Positions 9,452 to 17,620 of a stretch of 64,000 nt of DNA are shown here, piece by piece. Numbering within the stretch: the first letter of the stretch is position 1; every line of letters begins with the position of its first letter. Where the stretch lies: positions 1 to 64,000 of IMG/VR virus record IMGVR_UViG_3300017748_000003; one strand, written 5' to 3'. The stretch comes from a virus. Both the position numbers and the translations under genes were made by a program. Under the pieces are notes generated by a model. That model saw only the letters and a program-made list of their open reading frames with translations. It searched no databases and was not told where the DNA came from.

Positions 9452-10059
9452 CTACACTTCAGATATTAAATCTGCAAGAGACTGTTCAGCGGATAAATCT
9501 TTAATCTTAAAGCCTTTTTTAAGAAAATATACGTGCTCATAAGCAAATACCGACTTCAAAGGCATATTATTATGAACATAATCAACAGTATGATTACTTA
9601 CTTCGGCCACCACGGAGCAGATCCTTACCCTCCACGGCGGCCCTACGAGTTTCCCTCAGAATCATCCACCTGTTGATCTTCTTTCTCAACTAAAGGCTCA
9701 ACCTGAGTGCTCATAGAATCTTGAAGCAAGCTAACAATCTGATTAAGCACATCCTCAGCCTCTTTAGGTAAAATGGAATCGGCTAAATCTAAAGCAGCAG
9801 TATCAAGCTTAGCCAAATTAAGAGAGTATTGACGAGCCTCTTCTAGATCACCAGTTTGAAGAACCAAGAACTTCAAGCACTCCATAGTAATCTCAGGCGT
9901 TGCCTCAATCTTAACACCAGCGATAAGAGGGCTTCCGATTCGCTCTAAGAGAGCAACAGTAGCTAACGTAACTGGCCTTACTGTGCGACCTAGAATAGTA
10001 GGCTCATCGCCTAACATTTCTGAGATCATATTTGGGGTATCTGGCAATTCTTTACTCAT
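9452..10059 (-). CDS. Tail assembly chaperone GT (-1 frameshift product)
   Basis: The frame starts with the same ATG as protein G (10059). At the heptamer G-GGA-AAC (minus strand, 9655-9649) a -1 shift avoids the TAG at 9645-9643 and opens 65 further codons, ending at a TAG at 9452-9454, ten bases before the tape measure ATG. The product would be about 202 residues. The extension has no ATG-led gene of its own, contains the acidic C-terminal end ADLISEV, and fills an otherwise empty gap. This is the conserved gpG/gpGT arrangement of lambda-like and HK97-like phages, where GT binds the tape measure and recruits tail tube protein. Confidence 0.85.
9605..9655 (-). promoter_or_regulatory. Programmed -1 frameshift signal (slippery site plus hairpin)
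   Basis: Slippery heptamer GGGAAAC at 9655-9649. After a 6-base spacer, bases 9642-9630 pair with 9617-9605 (13 pairs, three of them G-U) around a 12-base loop. Heptamer, spacer and stem all match known -1 signals. Confidence 0.82.
9643..10059 (-). CDS. Tail assembly chaperone G
   Basis: A 138-residue zero-frame product. It starts MSKELPDTPNMISEML and carries ILGRTVRPVTLATVALLE near residues 22-39, like tail assembly chaperones of Siphoviridae. The last 25 residues are acidic. The slippery site lies two codons before its stop. It sits between the tail-operon genes and the tape measure gene, where gpG is expected. Confidence 0.85.
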   Translation of the reverse strand: MSKELPDTPNMISEMLGDEPTILGRTVRPVTLATVALLERIGSPLIAGVKIEATPEITMECLKFLVLQTGDLEEARQYSLNLAKLDTAALDLADSILPKEAEDVLNQIVSLLQDSMSTQVEPLVEKEDQQVDDSEGNS

Positions 10060-10061
10060 GA

Positions 10062-10580
10062 TTATTTTCTTTTAGGCGCACTACCATCTTTCATAGGGTC
10101 AGTCCTAGTCATCCCTTTAGCTATACATCTAGCTTCTTTTTTAGAGCCTTTTTTAACTAACAAAAGACCTTTACCCCTGCCTTTAAATGCAACCCAAGGC
10201 ACAGAGTCTTTAAGATGCTCCATCAGCTTCTGACGGTTCTTCATAGAGCACATAGCGAAGGTAAAGGGATGTGCAGGATTCTCGTCAATAAATTTCATAT
10301 CCTCAGAGAATGCCTTTACAAGATCCCCCGTTTTTAAATCACCCTCACGGTTTTCGTTTTCAAAGTTCCACACGATAACTTTGCGATTATCTGCCATCTC
10401 CGCATAAACATAGGGAGGGTCTTCTCGCAGGGGGATGCCTACAGATAAGAGGCAGCAAGCCAGATCAACGTTTTGAACTTGATACACAAAAGAACCTTGA
10501 GCTAGCTTCGTTAGAGGCTGCTCAGGTTCTTTAGGCTCATCAAAAACGAACGAATTATCTACAATATTTCCTTTACTCAT
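10062..10580 (-). CDS. Tail-operon protein, unknown
   Basis: A 172-residue protein starting MSKGNIVDNSFVFDEP, two bases before the G gene. The C-terminal 40 residues are strongly basic (Lys/Arg-rich). No motif I recognise. Its position between tail tube and chaperone suggests a role in tail assembly. The leader carries a GGGAGG...CCTCCC hairpin. Confidence 0.7.
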   Translation of the reverse strand: MSKGNIVDNSFVFDEPKEPEQPLTKLAQGSFVYQVQNVDLACCLLSVGIPLREDPPYVYAEMADNRKVIVWNFENENREGDLKTGDLVKAFSEDMKFIDENPAHPFTFAMCSMKNRQKLMEHLKDSVPWVAFKGRGKGLLLVKKGSKKEARCIAKGMTRTDPMKDGSAPKRK

Positions 10581-10598
10581 GTTAACGGTTCCATCTCA

Positions 10599-10618
10599 GG
10601 GAGGTTCAAAGCCCTCCC
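10599..10618 (-). other. Leader hairpin GGGAGG/CCTCCC
   Basis: Six-base arms 10599-10604 and 10613-10618, 18 bases upstream of the ATG at 10580. There is no U-tract on the minus strand, so it is more likely a leader or processing hairpin than a terminator. The same GGGAGGGCTT core recurs at 25735-25758 and 26039-26056. Confidence 0.45.
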
Positions 10619-10632
10619 CTTTAGATGTCGTT

Positions 10633-10649
10633 TTTGCACAACGGGCAAA
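10633..10649 (-). promoter_or_regulatory. TTTGCAC-type palindrome, copy 2
   Basis: TTTGCAC-AAC-GGGCAAA on the plus strand, just after the tail tube gene stop and before the leader hairpin. Confidence 0.6.
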
Positions 10650-10657
10650 AGCTTCTA

Positions 10658-11026
10658 TTAGCTAGAAGCTATCCCGTCATAAGACGTAGCACGAATGGAG
10701 GACTTAACGAACTCTTCGTTCTCCTTTTCGACAGTAACCTCATCAACGTAGATGGGTCTTGCTGTAGAGCCACCGCCTGGTGTGAGATAAGTCCCACTAA
10801 GGCTAAGGGTAGTTCCAACAGTTGCCGAAACCGTTCCAAGACCTTCGATAGAGATTTCAGAGGTAGGGTTGTAGTAAGCCACCGATACGATGACTCCACA
10901 GCTATCTCTAGCCTCTTTTTTATCCATCTTATTAGTCATAGAAACGGACTGAGTTGTGAGGCTGGCCTCATCATCAGTAATTCCGAACTCTAGGGCTTGT
11001 CCTACTATTGTTCCGCAAGCTGGCAT
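10658..11026 (-). CDS. Probable major tail (tube) protein
   Basis: A 122-residue protein starting MPACGTIVGQ. The C-terminal part (VDEVTVEKENEEF, then SIRATSYDGI) resembles small tail tube proteins, and the predicted composition is beta-rich. It lies between the tail terminator-like gene and the chaperones, and it has its own good promoter (11055-11083), as expected for an abundant tail tube subunit. The family call is moderate: small size and position carry most of the weight. Confidence 0.6.
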   Translation of the reverse strand: MPACGTIVGQALEFGITDDEASLTTQSVSMTNKMDKKEARDSCGVIVSVAYYNPTSEISIEGLGTVSATVGTTLSLSGTYLTPGGGSTARPIYVDEVTVEKENEEFVKSSIRATSYDGIASS

Positions 11027-11054
11027 AATTTATAATCAATTTGGGTTGCTAAAG

Positions 11055-11083
11055 AGTATCCCTCTTATAAGGAAATTAGTCAA
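11055..11083 (-). promoter_or_regulatory. Promoter TTGACT-N17-GATACT
   Basis: -35 TTGACT at 11083-11078, 17-base spacer, -10 GATACT at 11060-11055, upstream of the putative tail tube gene. This is a classical sigma70-like promoter unlike the TTGCAA family. Confidence 0.65.
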
Positions 11084-11091
11084 CGGCAAAA

Positions 11092-11649
11092 TTAACCTAA
11101 TTCTTCTGGAAAGGAAGCAGAGCGTTCGCCTCTGCAATAATGCCGTGTATCCAGTGTAACTTCTAAAAAAGCTTCAAACGCTAACTGAGAAGGTGTTTCA
11201 CTTTCCAAGGTCCTAAATGATACAGGCTTTTCTAGGGTATTAAGAAGGCGGGAATCAGGCTCATCAAGACCATCAGTAGTAGTCTCGATAGCGTCACATA
11301 TTAAAGCAATCCACTCAAGCAAACCTTTTTTACCCCCAGATTCGGGTGTCCTACGGAAAAAGAAGTCTTTTCTAGCGCAGTATAAACGAAACGTTAATGT
11401 TATAGAGGGTGCTATAGGGCTATTAGCCCTGCTACTTTGGCCGGAAACTTGGCCTGGGGATATATCTTCGATATGCTGCAAGGATCTAGGCTGTAGTGCT
11501 GGCATATCATCATACCCATCAACTTTTAACCTACCCTCCTTATCATAATTCAAACCATCAAGCATTCTTCCATTCTGAGAATGATAAATTAAACGCTCGT
11601 TAACAACCCAAGCAGGGGTAGTAAGCTGAAATGTATCTGTCTTAGCCAT
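11092..11649 (-). CDS. Probable tail completion/terminator protein
   Basis: A 185-residue protein. The ATG at 11649 is preferred over a GTG one codon earlier because GAGGTG lies just upstream of it and because it overlaps the upstream stop (TGATG). No sharp motif is seen. Position between the HK97 gp10-like gene and the tail tube matches a tail terminator (U-like) protein, which is inference. Confidence 0.6.
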   Translation of the reverse strand: MAKTDTFQLTTPAWVVNERLIYHSQNGRMLDGLNYDKEGRLKVDGYDDMPALQPRSLQHIEDISPGQVSGQSSRANSPIAPSITLTFRLYCARKDFFFRRTPESGGKKGLLEWIALICDAIETTTDGLDEPDSRLLNTLEKPVSFRTLESETPSQLAFEAFLEVTLDTRHYCRGERSASFPEELG

Positions 11650-12134
11650 CACCTCATTCTAGACGCAACGCTAGCATACACAAGCGAAGGGAATCGGGCA
11701 ACCGCAAAGTCGCGGCCTTTCTTAGAGATATTAAGGGGTCGGATGCCTCTAACCTTATTAGCTAATACATAATCTCTGCCTCTTACAAAAGATTTGTTTT
11801 TAAGTGCTCTATACGCTCCAGCCCTGCCAGCGCGTATAGTTAGGGGTATAAATAATTTTTGCGCCCTAACTGGTCCATGAGCTTTAGTCCCTCCGTCTAA
11901 GAAGTGAATAGTTTTAGTTCTATTATATAACATATACTTAGACGGGCCTTGCTTTCTAATCTCCCAAGCAGCACGAGTCGCGCCCGTCCATCCTTTAGGG
12001 GTAAGATCTCGAACCTTATCCTTAGTAGCAAGAACAGCTTTCCTAACTCCTGGATCCATACCAGAAGCAGTTAGTGCAGAGGAAATTTTTCCTAACGCAC
12101 GCATTGTAGCCCCAGAGGAAACACTAACCCTCAT
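11649..12134 (-). CDS. HK97 gp10-like head-tail joining protein
   Basis: A 161-residue basic protein. DLTPKGWTGATRAAWEI (about residues 43-59) followed by YNRTKTIHFLDGGTKAHGP (about 70-88) is the pattern of the HK97 gp10/neck family (Pro-x-x-TG-x-L/A-x-x-S/A-W, then N-x-x-x-Y/H-x-x-x-x-E/D-x-GT). It overlaps its neighbours at both ends, as is usual in head-tail connector operons. Confidence 0.8.
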   Translation of the reverse strand: MRVSVSSGATMRALGKISSALTASGMDPGVRKAVLATKDKVRDLTPKGWTGATRAAWEIRKQGPSKYMLYNRTKTIHFLDGGTKAHGPVRAQKLFIPLTIRAGRAGAYRALKNKSFVRGRDYVLANKVRGIRPLNISKKGRDFAVARFPSLVYASVASRMR

Positions 12135-12745
12135 AAAGCATAGTTAGACCATTGACGATACTTTTTAAGCAGCATCGTAGCTTCTGAGGGAACTGAGGTA
12201 TCTAACATACTCGTAACTACACCATCAAGCCCTACTACTTGCTTATTATTTTCACCTGAGAAATTAGCAGCAATAAGGGTGCAAGCTCTTCTAATGGATT
12301 GAGGCAAAGTAGCTGGGGGAGTTTCGTTATCGGTAATAGGATAACCAAACGTGCCTTTTAGCTCCATATTAAGCACAAAAGGATGTTGTTCCCCGAATAC
12401 ACCACCCTCTGCACGTATTTGACTTCTCCCAACGTCAAAATAATACTCGTCAAAATCAAACTTATCGTTATCTACAGCACCTATTTCCCTATCAGAGTAA
12501 ACCCAGAGGTCAGTAAGAGTAATAATAGGCCAAGGCAAGGTAACTATATTTTTAGTAACCCAAGACCTAGGAACTTCTAAGGCAGTAGAACTGTAATCGT
12601 GAAACCAGAAATCAGTTTGGCAATACTCTTCTACATAACGAGACGCTGTATTAATAGCGTTCTCGTAAAGAGAATCAGGCGCATCGCTATTTTGCGTTTC
12701 GCCGGATACGTCTGAGATAGAGCAGTATGGTCTTTCCAGAGCCAT
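12131..12745 (-). CDS. Head-tail connector (gp6-like)
   Basis: A 204-residue protein. The start is the ATG at 12743-12745 (MALERPYCSISDVSG), two bases after the upstream stop. Longer starts would only translate the other gene's lysine-rich tail in the wrong frame. The N-terminal block YENAINTASRYVEEYCQTDF is typical of HK97 gp6-like connector proteins. It ends overlapping the gp10-like gene. Confidence 0.8.
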   Translation of the reverse strand: MALERPYCSISDVSGETQNSDAPDSLYENAINTASRYVEEYCQTDFWFHDYSSTALEVPRSWVTKNIVTLPWPIITLTDLWVYSDREIGAVDNDKFDFDEYYFDVGRSQIRAEGGVFGEQHPFVLNMELKGTFGYPITDNETPPATLPQSIRRACTLIAANFSGENNKQVVGLDGVVTSMLDTSVPSEATMLLKKYRQWSNYAL

Positions 12746-12749
12746 TAGA

Positions 12750-13010
12750 TTACTTCTTAGGCGACTTAGCTTTAATGGTCTTAGCCTTAACGGTCTTAGC
12801 TTTAGTAGAACCACCTTTAGCTTCTTTAGTCTGAGCAGACTTAGATGCACCTCCAGCTTTACGCTGAAGTTTGTTAAGTAGATCAGAACGTTCTTTTTCA
12901 GACGCGCATTGATCAAACTGAGCGCATACAGTCTGAATCACGTTATCAGAGGCTCCTTGGGAAGCTAGAAGTCTCTCTATAGTAGCTTTAGTAGTAGGTT
13001 TAGTGCTCAT
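12750..13010 (-). CDS. Small Lys/Ala-rich protein
   Basis: An 86-residue protein. The ATG at 13010 (MSTKPTTKATIERLL) is chosen because upstream codons belong to the leader. The N-terminal half is helical. The C-terminal 30 residues are a histone-H1-like run of Lys, Ala, Thr and Pro (for example KTVKAKTIKAKSPKK), suggesting a nucleic-acid-binding tail. Position behind the major capsid gene suggests a head-associated role (inference). Confidence 0.65.
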   Translation of the reverse strand: MSTKPTTKATIERLLASQGASDNVIQTVCAQFDQCASEKERSDLLNKLQRKAGGASKSAQTKEAKGGSTKAKTVKAKTIKAKSPKK

Positions 13011-13048
13011 AATATATCCTTTGTTTAGATGATTGTTTCTAAGTAACA

Positions 13049-13633
13049 TTAAGCCGCAGACACTCTACGCGACCGTAGAGCTTTTGTCTTGGGTTTATTA
13101 GAAGAAGTTTTCTTAGTATCTAATTCCTTTTTAGATGGCTTAGCATTACCAGAAGACTCTTTCTTAGTCTCAGTGCCGTCCCACTTAGGCAGAGCCAAGC
13201 GTTCAACTTTACTAAGCTTAGTCCAGCCCATAAGCCTAGCCCCTTCGACTATACGATCAACTAGCATAGCTCTTGTATCATGAACTGAGGATTTAGATAT
13301 AACTCCCCCGATGTCGTTAATAGCCCCTACCATTTTAACCAAGCGTAACTTAGACACACGGGATTCAAGGATATTAATAATCTTACTATGCTCCCAAGGA
13401 ACAGATCTTAAATCAAACCTAGGTGTACCGAGAGGTTTAATTTTTTCAGCAATAACTCTTTCTTCTTTAGATACAGGCTTAGTAATAATCTTATAATTAC
13501 TTTTAGCCGCCACTTCATCTTTACAGATGAGATCCCATTCTTTTTCGTAGAGATCGAGTTTATCTCCCTTTTTTACCTGACCGAATCTAGACAAGGTATT
13601 TACTGTATCGCCTATGTATTGAACTTTCTTCAT
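13049..13633 (-). CDS. Head-operon protein, unknown
   Basis: A 194-residue protein starting MKKVQYIGDTVNTLSRFG. The first 25 residues resemble a small beta domain. The C-terminal 45 residues are a Lys/Ser-rich disordered tail. It is the first gene after the capsid terminator, and a weak promoter (TTGCAC-N17-TAGCAT, 13685 to 13657) may drive it. Function unknown, likely head-tail related by position. Confidence 0.7.
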   Translation of the reverse strand: MKKVQYIGDTVNTLSRFGQVKKGDKLDLYEKEWDLICKDEVAAKSNYKIITKPVSKEERVIAEKIKPLGTPRFDLRSVPWEHSKIINILESRVSKLRLVKMVGAINDIGGVISKSSVHDTRAMLVDRIVEGARLMGWTKLSKVERLALPKWDGTETKKESSGNAKPSKKELDTKKTSSNKPKTKALRSRRVSAA

Positions 13634-13706
13634 TAAATCTAAAGGTAGCAGATATAATGCTACTAGACTTTGCGATTCAGTGCAAGTTTAAAATAAACAC
13701 TAAGAA

Positions 13707-13721
13707 TTGCACAGAGTGCAA
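13707..13721 (-). promoter_or_regulatory. TTTGCAC-type palindrome, copy 3
   Basis: TTGCAC-AGA-GTGCAA, directly abutting the T-tract of the capsid gene terminator. The sequence is symmetric except for the terminal pair. Confidence 0.6.
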
Positions 13722-13761
13722 AAAAACACCCCGCCTAGACTAACGAACTAGACGGGGTGTT
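13719..13761 (-). terminator. Rho-independent terminator after major capsid gene
   Basis: Arms 13725-13738 and 13748-13761 (14 positions with one mismatch, GC-rich CACCCCG core), 9-base loop, followed on the minus strand by seven to eight T residues. It lies 58 bases beyond the capsid stop codon. Confidence 0.9.
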
Positions 13762-13818
13762 ATGTGCTACCAACACTAACGAGGGGCGATACTCGCTAGA
13801 GAGGGAATTTGGTAGGGA

Positions 13819-15543
13819 TTAGGCATCGTAGTTGAATCCCATAACAACGGATGGGACAGCAGCCGTAGGAGTCTCCTTAGGCACGAAGTCCCTGCGGAAC
13901 GAGGCGATAACAGAGTTAATCTGTCGCTTCTTATCTACGTCAACCTCAACGGTAAATCCACGCTTGGAACCGACGATGAAAGAAGGTCGGTGAACAAGGA
14001 GGATAGAACCTTTAGTGGTGGTAGTGCCGTCATAAACGCCACTAGCGTTAAGATCTTCACGCACTTGTGAAGAAACAACGATGCGGATTCCAAAGATGGA
14101 AGCAGCTTCACCAGTAAGGATGCGAGCAGCAGCAGCGTTACCCACCTTATCAAAGGTAAGGGTCTCATCAAGCGAAACGAGTTCGTTGTAAGCTTGTGAG
14201 TTTACTACCAGCATAAGATCGCGTGGACGGATGCCCCAACGCTTAAGCTTCTTACGCATCTCGATGATATTAGCAGCGGAGATACCTCCAGTGCTGATGT
14301 CAACTGAAAGTGCTCCGGTATTAGCAAGAGCTAGCTTTCTCAATCCATTAAACAGCTTGCTGGAGTGACCAGCTACTGCATCAATGTCAGAGTCTTGGTG
14401 AGTTCCAGCGGTATCACCGTTAACTACAGCACCTTCAAAAGCATCAGCAGCACCTGCTGCAAGATTCTCTGTAAGAAGGGGAAGCACAGCGATGATAGCA
14501 TCTTCGTCGGACTCGTAAGAATACTCACTCATTCCGATAAGCTTCTTGGCATCCAGCGTAATGTCGCTAGTTCCAGGCTCACTAGCCGTAGGATCAGAAC
14601 CCGGTGCCTCAGAACCAACAAAGAAGCTGGTCCGTGTAGTGGTCATAGGGAACTTGAACGGATTAGTTGGCATATCAATCTCAGACGCAAGCAACTCAGC
14701 AGCGATTTGAGACTCAAGATACATACGAGCCTGAAGGTCGCTAGAAAGGTCGCTTGGGATAAGCTCAGCACCTGATCCAGAACCGCCAGTAGTAAGAGCC
14801 TTACCACCGTAAACAACAGCATGACGAGCACGCTTAATGTTTGCTGCGCCAACAGCATGGGCAGACTTAACCTGATCTTCGCTGATGCCGTGGTTCATAG
14901 AAGTAGGAACTTCTACTCCAGCAGACTTCATCTCAGACTTACGCTCGTCAGAAACGTGAGCAAGGCAGAGGTTAAGTAGCTGCTTTTGTCCAACAGACAG
15001 GTTGCCTGAGCGATGCTCAACAGGGAACTCGTTACCATTTCCGGCATTAAACTCAACCTTAGAGGCTTGCTTAATGGAGGAAGCGAAAGTATCAAGCATT
15101 TGCTTCATGCTATCTTCGGTAAGAGCTTGTGCTGGAATAGCTTTCTTGATGTCAGCTACAAGAGCTTCTTTATCAATGCCAGTGCCACCGTTATGCTTAA
15201 CGATAACAGCCTCGATTTGCTTAATGTCTGGAACACCTTCCTTAGCGGCTTTAACGATGTCGTCGCTGAGCTTGTCAACGTCTACACCTGAACCTGCTGG
15301 AATACCGTCCTTGACTGCCTTAGTAATAAGGCTAGTAAGCTCTTCTGAGGTAGTCTTAGTGTCTTCGGGGCTGTTGCCCTCGCCGTCTTCTACATCAGGA
15401 GCGTAGTCCTTGATGATAGCGTCAAAAAGCTCACCGGCCTTAGCAGTAAGGTCCGAAAGCTCATTGTTCTCTTCGTCGCTGAGGTGGCCGGCTTTAGAAT
15501 GGAGAGCCGCCAACCGCAGTTTTTCCTTGAGTGTTAATTTCAT
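13819..15543 (-). CDS. Major capsid protein, HK97 fold with delta domain
   Basis: A 574-residue protein. Residues 1 to about 215 are helical and charged, like the HK97 delta (scaffold) domain that the adjacent protease removes. From about residue 250, GGSGSGAELIPSDLSSDLQA starts the mature-like N-arm. The later block WGIRPRDLMLVVNSQAYNEL and the end SFRRDFVPKE fit the phage capsid family. It sits between the protease gene and a strong terminator, as expected for a highly expressed capsid gene. Confidence 0.93.
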   Translation of the reverse strand: MKLTLKEKLRLAALHSKAGHLSDEENNELSDLTAKAGELFDAIIKDYAPDVEDGEGNSPEDTKTTSEELTSLITKAVKDGIPAGSGVDVDKLSDDIVKAAKEGVPDIKQIEAVIVKHNGGTGIDKEALVADIKKAIPAQALTEDSMKQMLDTFASSIKQASKVEFNAGNGNEFPVEHRSGNLSVGQKQLLNLCLAHVSDERKSEMKSAGVEVPTSMNHGISEDQVKSAHAVGAANIKRARHAVVYGGKALTTGGSGSGAELIPSDLSSDLQARMYLESQIAAELLASEIDMPTNPFKFPMTTTRTSFFVGSEAPGSDPTASEPGTSDITLDAKKLIGMSEYSYESDEDAIIAVLPLLTENLAAGAADAFEGAVVNGDTAGTHQDSDIDAVAGHSSKLFNGLRKLALANTGALSVDISTGGISAANIIEMRKKLKRWGIRPRDLMLVVNSQAYNELVSLDETLTFDKVGNAAAARILTGEAASIFGIRIVVSSQVREDLNASGVYDGTTTTKGSILLVHRPSFIVGSKRGFTVEVDVDKKRQINSVIASFRRDFVPKETPTAAVPSVVMGFNYDA

Positions 15544-15682
15544 GGAGTGAATAATTAATAAGTTATTATTATTAGTTAGGGTTTGCTTATGGCTTTCCGG
15601 CTGACCTCTTACTTACAATGTGCTTTCGGGGCTTGAGGCAGAAAATCTTAAAAATATACTGTCTTCAATTTTTATATGCTAG
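15544..15682 (-). other. AT-rich leader upstream of capsid gene
   Basis: 139 bases between the protease stop and the capsid ATG, very AT-rich near the ATG and with no Shine-Dalgarno sequence. TTGACT lies at its upstream end but has no convincing -10 at the right spacing, so I call no promoter. A separate capsid transcript is plausible but unproven. Confidence 0.35.
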
Positions 15683-16576
15683 TCAAGCAGAATTTTTTAG
15701 TCGGAGTTCACCTCCGAATCGCTTGCAATGCATTTCAAATGCTTTCTCTACAAACTGCTCATCAAGTGCGCGGACTTGAAATTTTGCGTCTGGATTAGCG
15801 GGGACAACGACCAGAGAAGTTTCATATAAATCAATTTCCTCAATACCTTTATAATCTTCCTTGTAGAAGAAGCCTCCTCCAATAGAGAGAGTTTTAAGAG
15901 AACCCTCCATAATTTGGTATCTAGTATGAACAGCGTCTGGGTGTGGGCTATTAGTGACTACGCCTTTAAGGGCAAGGCCGCGATCATTAACGCTAACCTC
16001 TGAGTAATGACCCATAAGGTTTCCTACCTCACGAACATGGTCAGTGAGCATTACAGGATTTTCTCTAAAGCTCTTAAGGGATGCATCAAAAGCACCGGCC
16101 TCTATGTAGTCACCGTCTCTGTCTTCTGGAGTAGTAGAGGCGAATGTAGAACCGTAACCTTCAAAAGTTACATTTTTATAATCTACGGTAAGATCACCGT
16201 CCTTAACTTCGACAGCAGCCTTACAATTTTCCAGAGGATCACGAGTTTGGAAAGATTTTGCATCACGATCAAGCAATGCTACGGCATCCAAAGGCGTAGC
16301 CAAGTCTCTAGAAATAGTAGTTCCAGCTTCTTTAGCGGCAACAAGAACACCCGAAGCATTTGGCAAGCATAACCGAACATCATAGTTTGAGCCTTTCTCT
16401 GCCGCTACAACAGCTACCACAGGCTGATCTCCGAGCTTAAACATAATAGTCTTGCCTACCATGCTAGGACGCTTAGGTGCAGGAGACTTTTGGCTCTTCT
16501 TGTTCTCCCTGCTGCTAACTATGCTGATAGTTTTCTTAGCCGCAGGTTTGGGATTAGTAATAGTAATCTTGCCCAT
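15683..16576 (-). CDS. Prohead protease, HK97 family (S78)
   Basis: A 297-residue protein from the ATG at 16576 (MGKITITNPKP). A start at 16642 would translate through both a palindrome and a TATAAT box, so I prefer the downstream ATG. The basic N-terminal 110 residues precede the protease domain. LTDHVREVGNLMGHY supplies the catalytic His region, SLKTLSIGG the Ser region, and EIDLYETSLVVVPANPDA closes the domain. It cleaves the capsid delta domain and itself during head maturation. Confidence 0.9.
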   Translation of the reverse strand: MGKITITNPKPAAKKTISIVSSRENKKSQKSPAPKRPSMVGKTIMFKLGDQPVVAVVAAEKGSNYDVRLCLPNASGVLVAAKEAGTTISRDLATPLDAVALLDRDAKSFQTRDPLENCKAAVEVKDGDLTVDYKNVTFEGYGSTFASTTPEDRDGDYIEAGAFDASLKSFRENPVMLTDHVREVGNLMGHYSEVSVNDRGLALKGVVTNSPHPDAVHTRYQIMEGSLKTLSIGGGFFYKEDYKGIEEIDLYETSLVVVPANPDAKFQVRALDEQFVEKAFEMHCKRFGGELRLKNSA

Positions 16577-16601
16577 GCTATTTACTGTAACCTCTGACAA
16601 T

Positions 16602-16634
16602 ATTATACGCAAGAAGTTTTGCACATCGTGCAAA
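16602..16634 (-). promoter_or_regulatory. TATAAT box with TTTGCAC-type palindrome, copy 4
   Basis: -10 TATAAT at 16607-16602 in the context TTGCGTATAAT, also seen upstream of the SSB-like gene. The palindrome TTTGCAC-ATC-GTGCAAA at 16618-16634 lies 10 bases upstream. No consensus -35 is seen at 17 bases: the palindrome covers that area, so a bound factor could replace or block -35 contact. Confidence 0.55.
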
Positions 16635-16638
16635 TTGA

Positions 16639-17610
16639 TCATCTAACCCTAGCTGGGCCTGTGTAAGGGAACGCCTCCATTACTAATGGGGGAGGAGATC
16701 CATCCCTAAGATAAAACCCAGAAGCGAATATAACGCCGGTATGATTAGGGTGAAACACAAGCTCACGCTCTCTCCATATAGGAACATTAGATATATTACA
16801 GGTAGGATTACCGTCTATGTGCGGTGATGCAATCTCAACACCCGCACAACCAAAAACCGAAAGATGGCTCACAGACCCTGCGTGTTTCATTGATAATTTA
16901 GTGCCTAAATCCGAAGCCTTGCCCATCTCAGTTCTTGATATAGTAGCAATTCTAGACTCACCTATCTTATTAGCGTCTCTTATAGAGTTAGCCACCTCAG
17001 CCTGATTAAACCCTAACTGTATTGATCCAGCTACTACCTCCTTAATCCTTCTTTCGGTAGTTTCGTTAATACCCCTAATACCAGAGGCAACCTCATTAAC
17101 TCTCTGATTTAACTCTGATCGAAAGGCAGGTAACGGCTGCCAAGGCTCATTTAAATTTGTCCTGTTCAGCAAGGAGCCTACCTTAACATAAGCATCAGAA
17201 GATACAGATTGAACTGCTGGAAGAATATCAAGAACTAACTCATCAGACATAACAGCGAGAACGCTGATAATTGATTCTTCCCATATAGACGCTTGTTGGT
17301 CTTGCGTAAGTCTTACTTCAGACCTAACGCCATAAACTCTTCTAGAAGTAGATAATGCTCGGTCTATTATAGACTCTTTAAGCCTCTTAAAATACTTAGA
17401 CAATTTTTCGTCAAGAAGTCTCTGTCCACGACCACGAGCAAAACGTTGTATATTAGAGATGTCGTAGTTAAGCTTAACACCTGCATCACCTCGCGTATTT
17501 TCCCATGTCCAGCCCTCGTCGGGCATTTTACTGCGACTATACCTCTGGAATATCTTCCAAGGTGACTCACGGCGGTAACGAGTCCTTATTCTATTAAAGG
17601 CTTCGCTCAT
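16639..17610 (-). CDS. MuF/SPP1 gp7-like head morphogenesis protein
   Basis: A 323-residue protein starting MSEAFNRIRTRYRRESP. The block RIATISRTEMGKASD (about residues 220-234) is the MuF-family signature, followed by a Cys/His-containing region (FGCAGVEIASPHIDGNPTC) typical of these minor capsid proteins. It lies directly after the portal gene, the canonical place. Confidence 0.85.
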   Translation of the reverse strand: MSEAFNRIRTRYRRESPWKIFQRYSRSKMPDEGWTWENTRGDAGVKLNYDISNIQRFARGRGQRLLDEKLSKYFKRLKESIIDRALSTSRRVYGVRSEVRLTQDQQASIWEESIISVLAVMSDELVLDILPAVQSVSSDAYVKVGSLLNRTNLNEPWQPLPAFRSELNQRVNEVASGIRGINETTERRIKEVVAGSIQLGFNQAEVANSIRDANKIGESRIATISRTEMGKASDLGTKLSMKHAGSVSHLSVFGCAGVEIASPHIDGNPTCNISNVPIWRERELVFHPNHTGVIFASGFYLRDGSPPPLVMEAFPYTGPARVR

Positions 17611-17620
17611 AGCTACCGCC

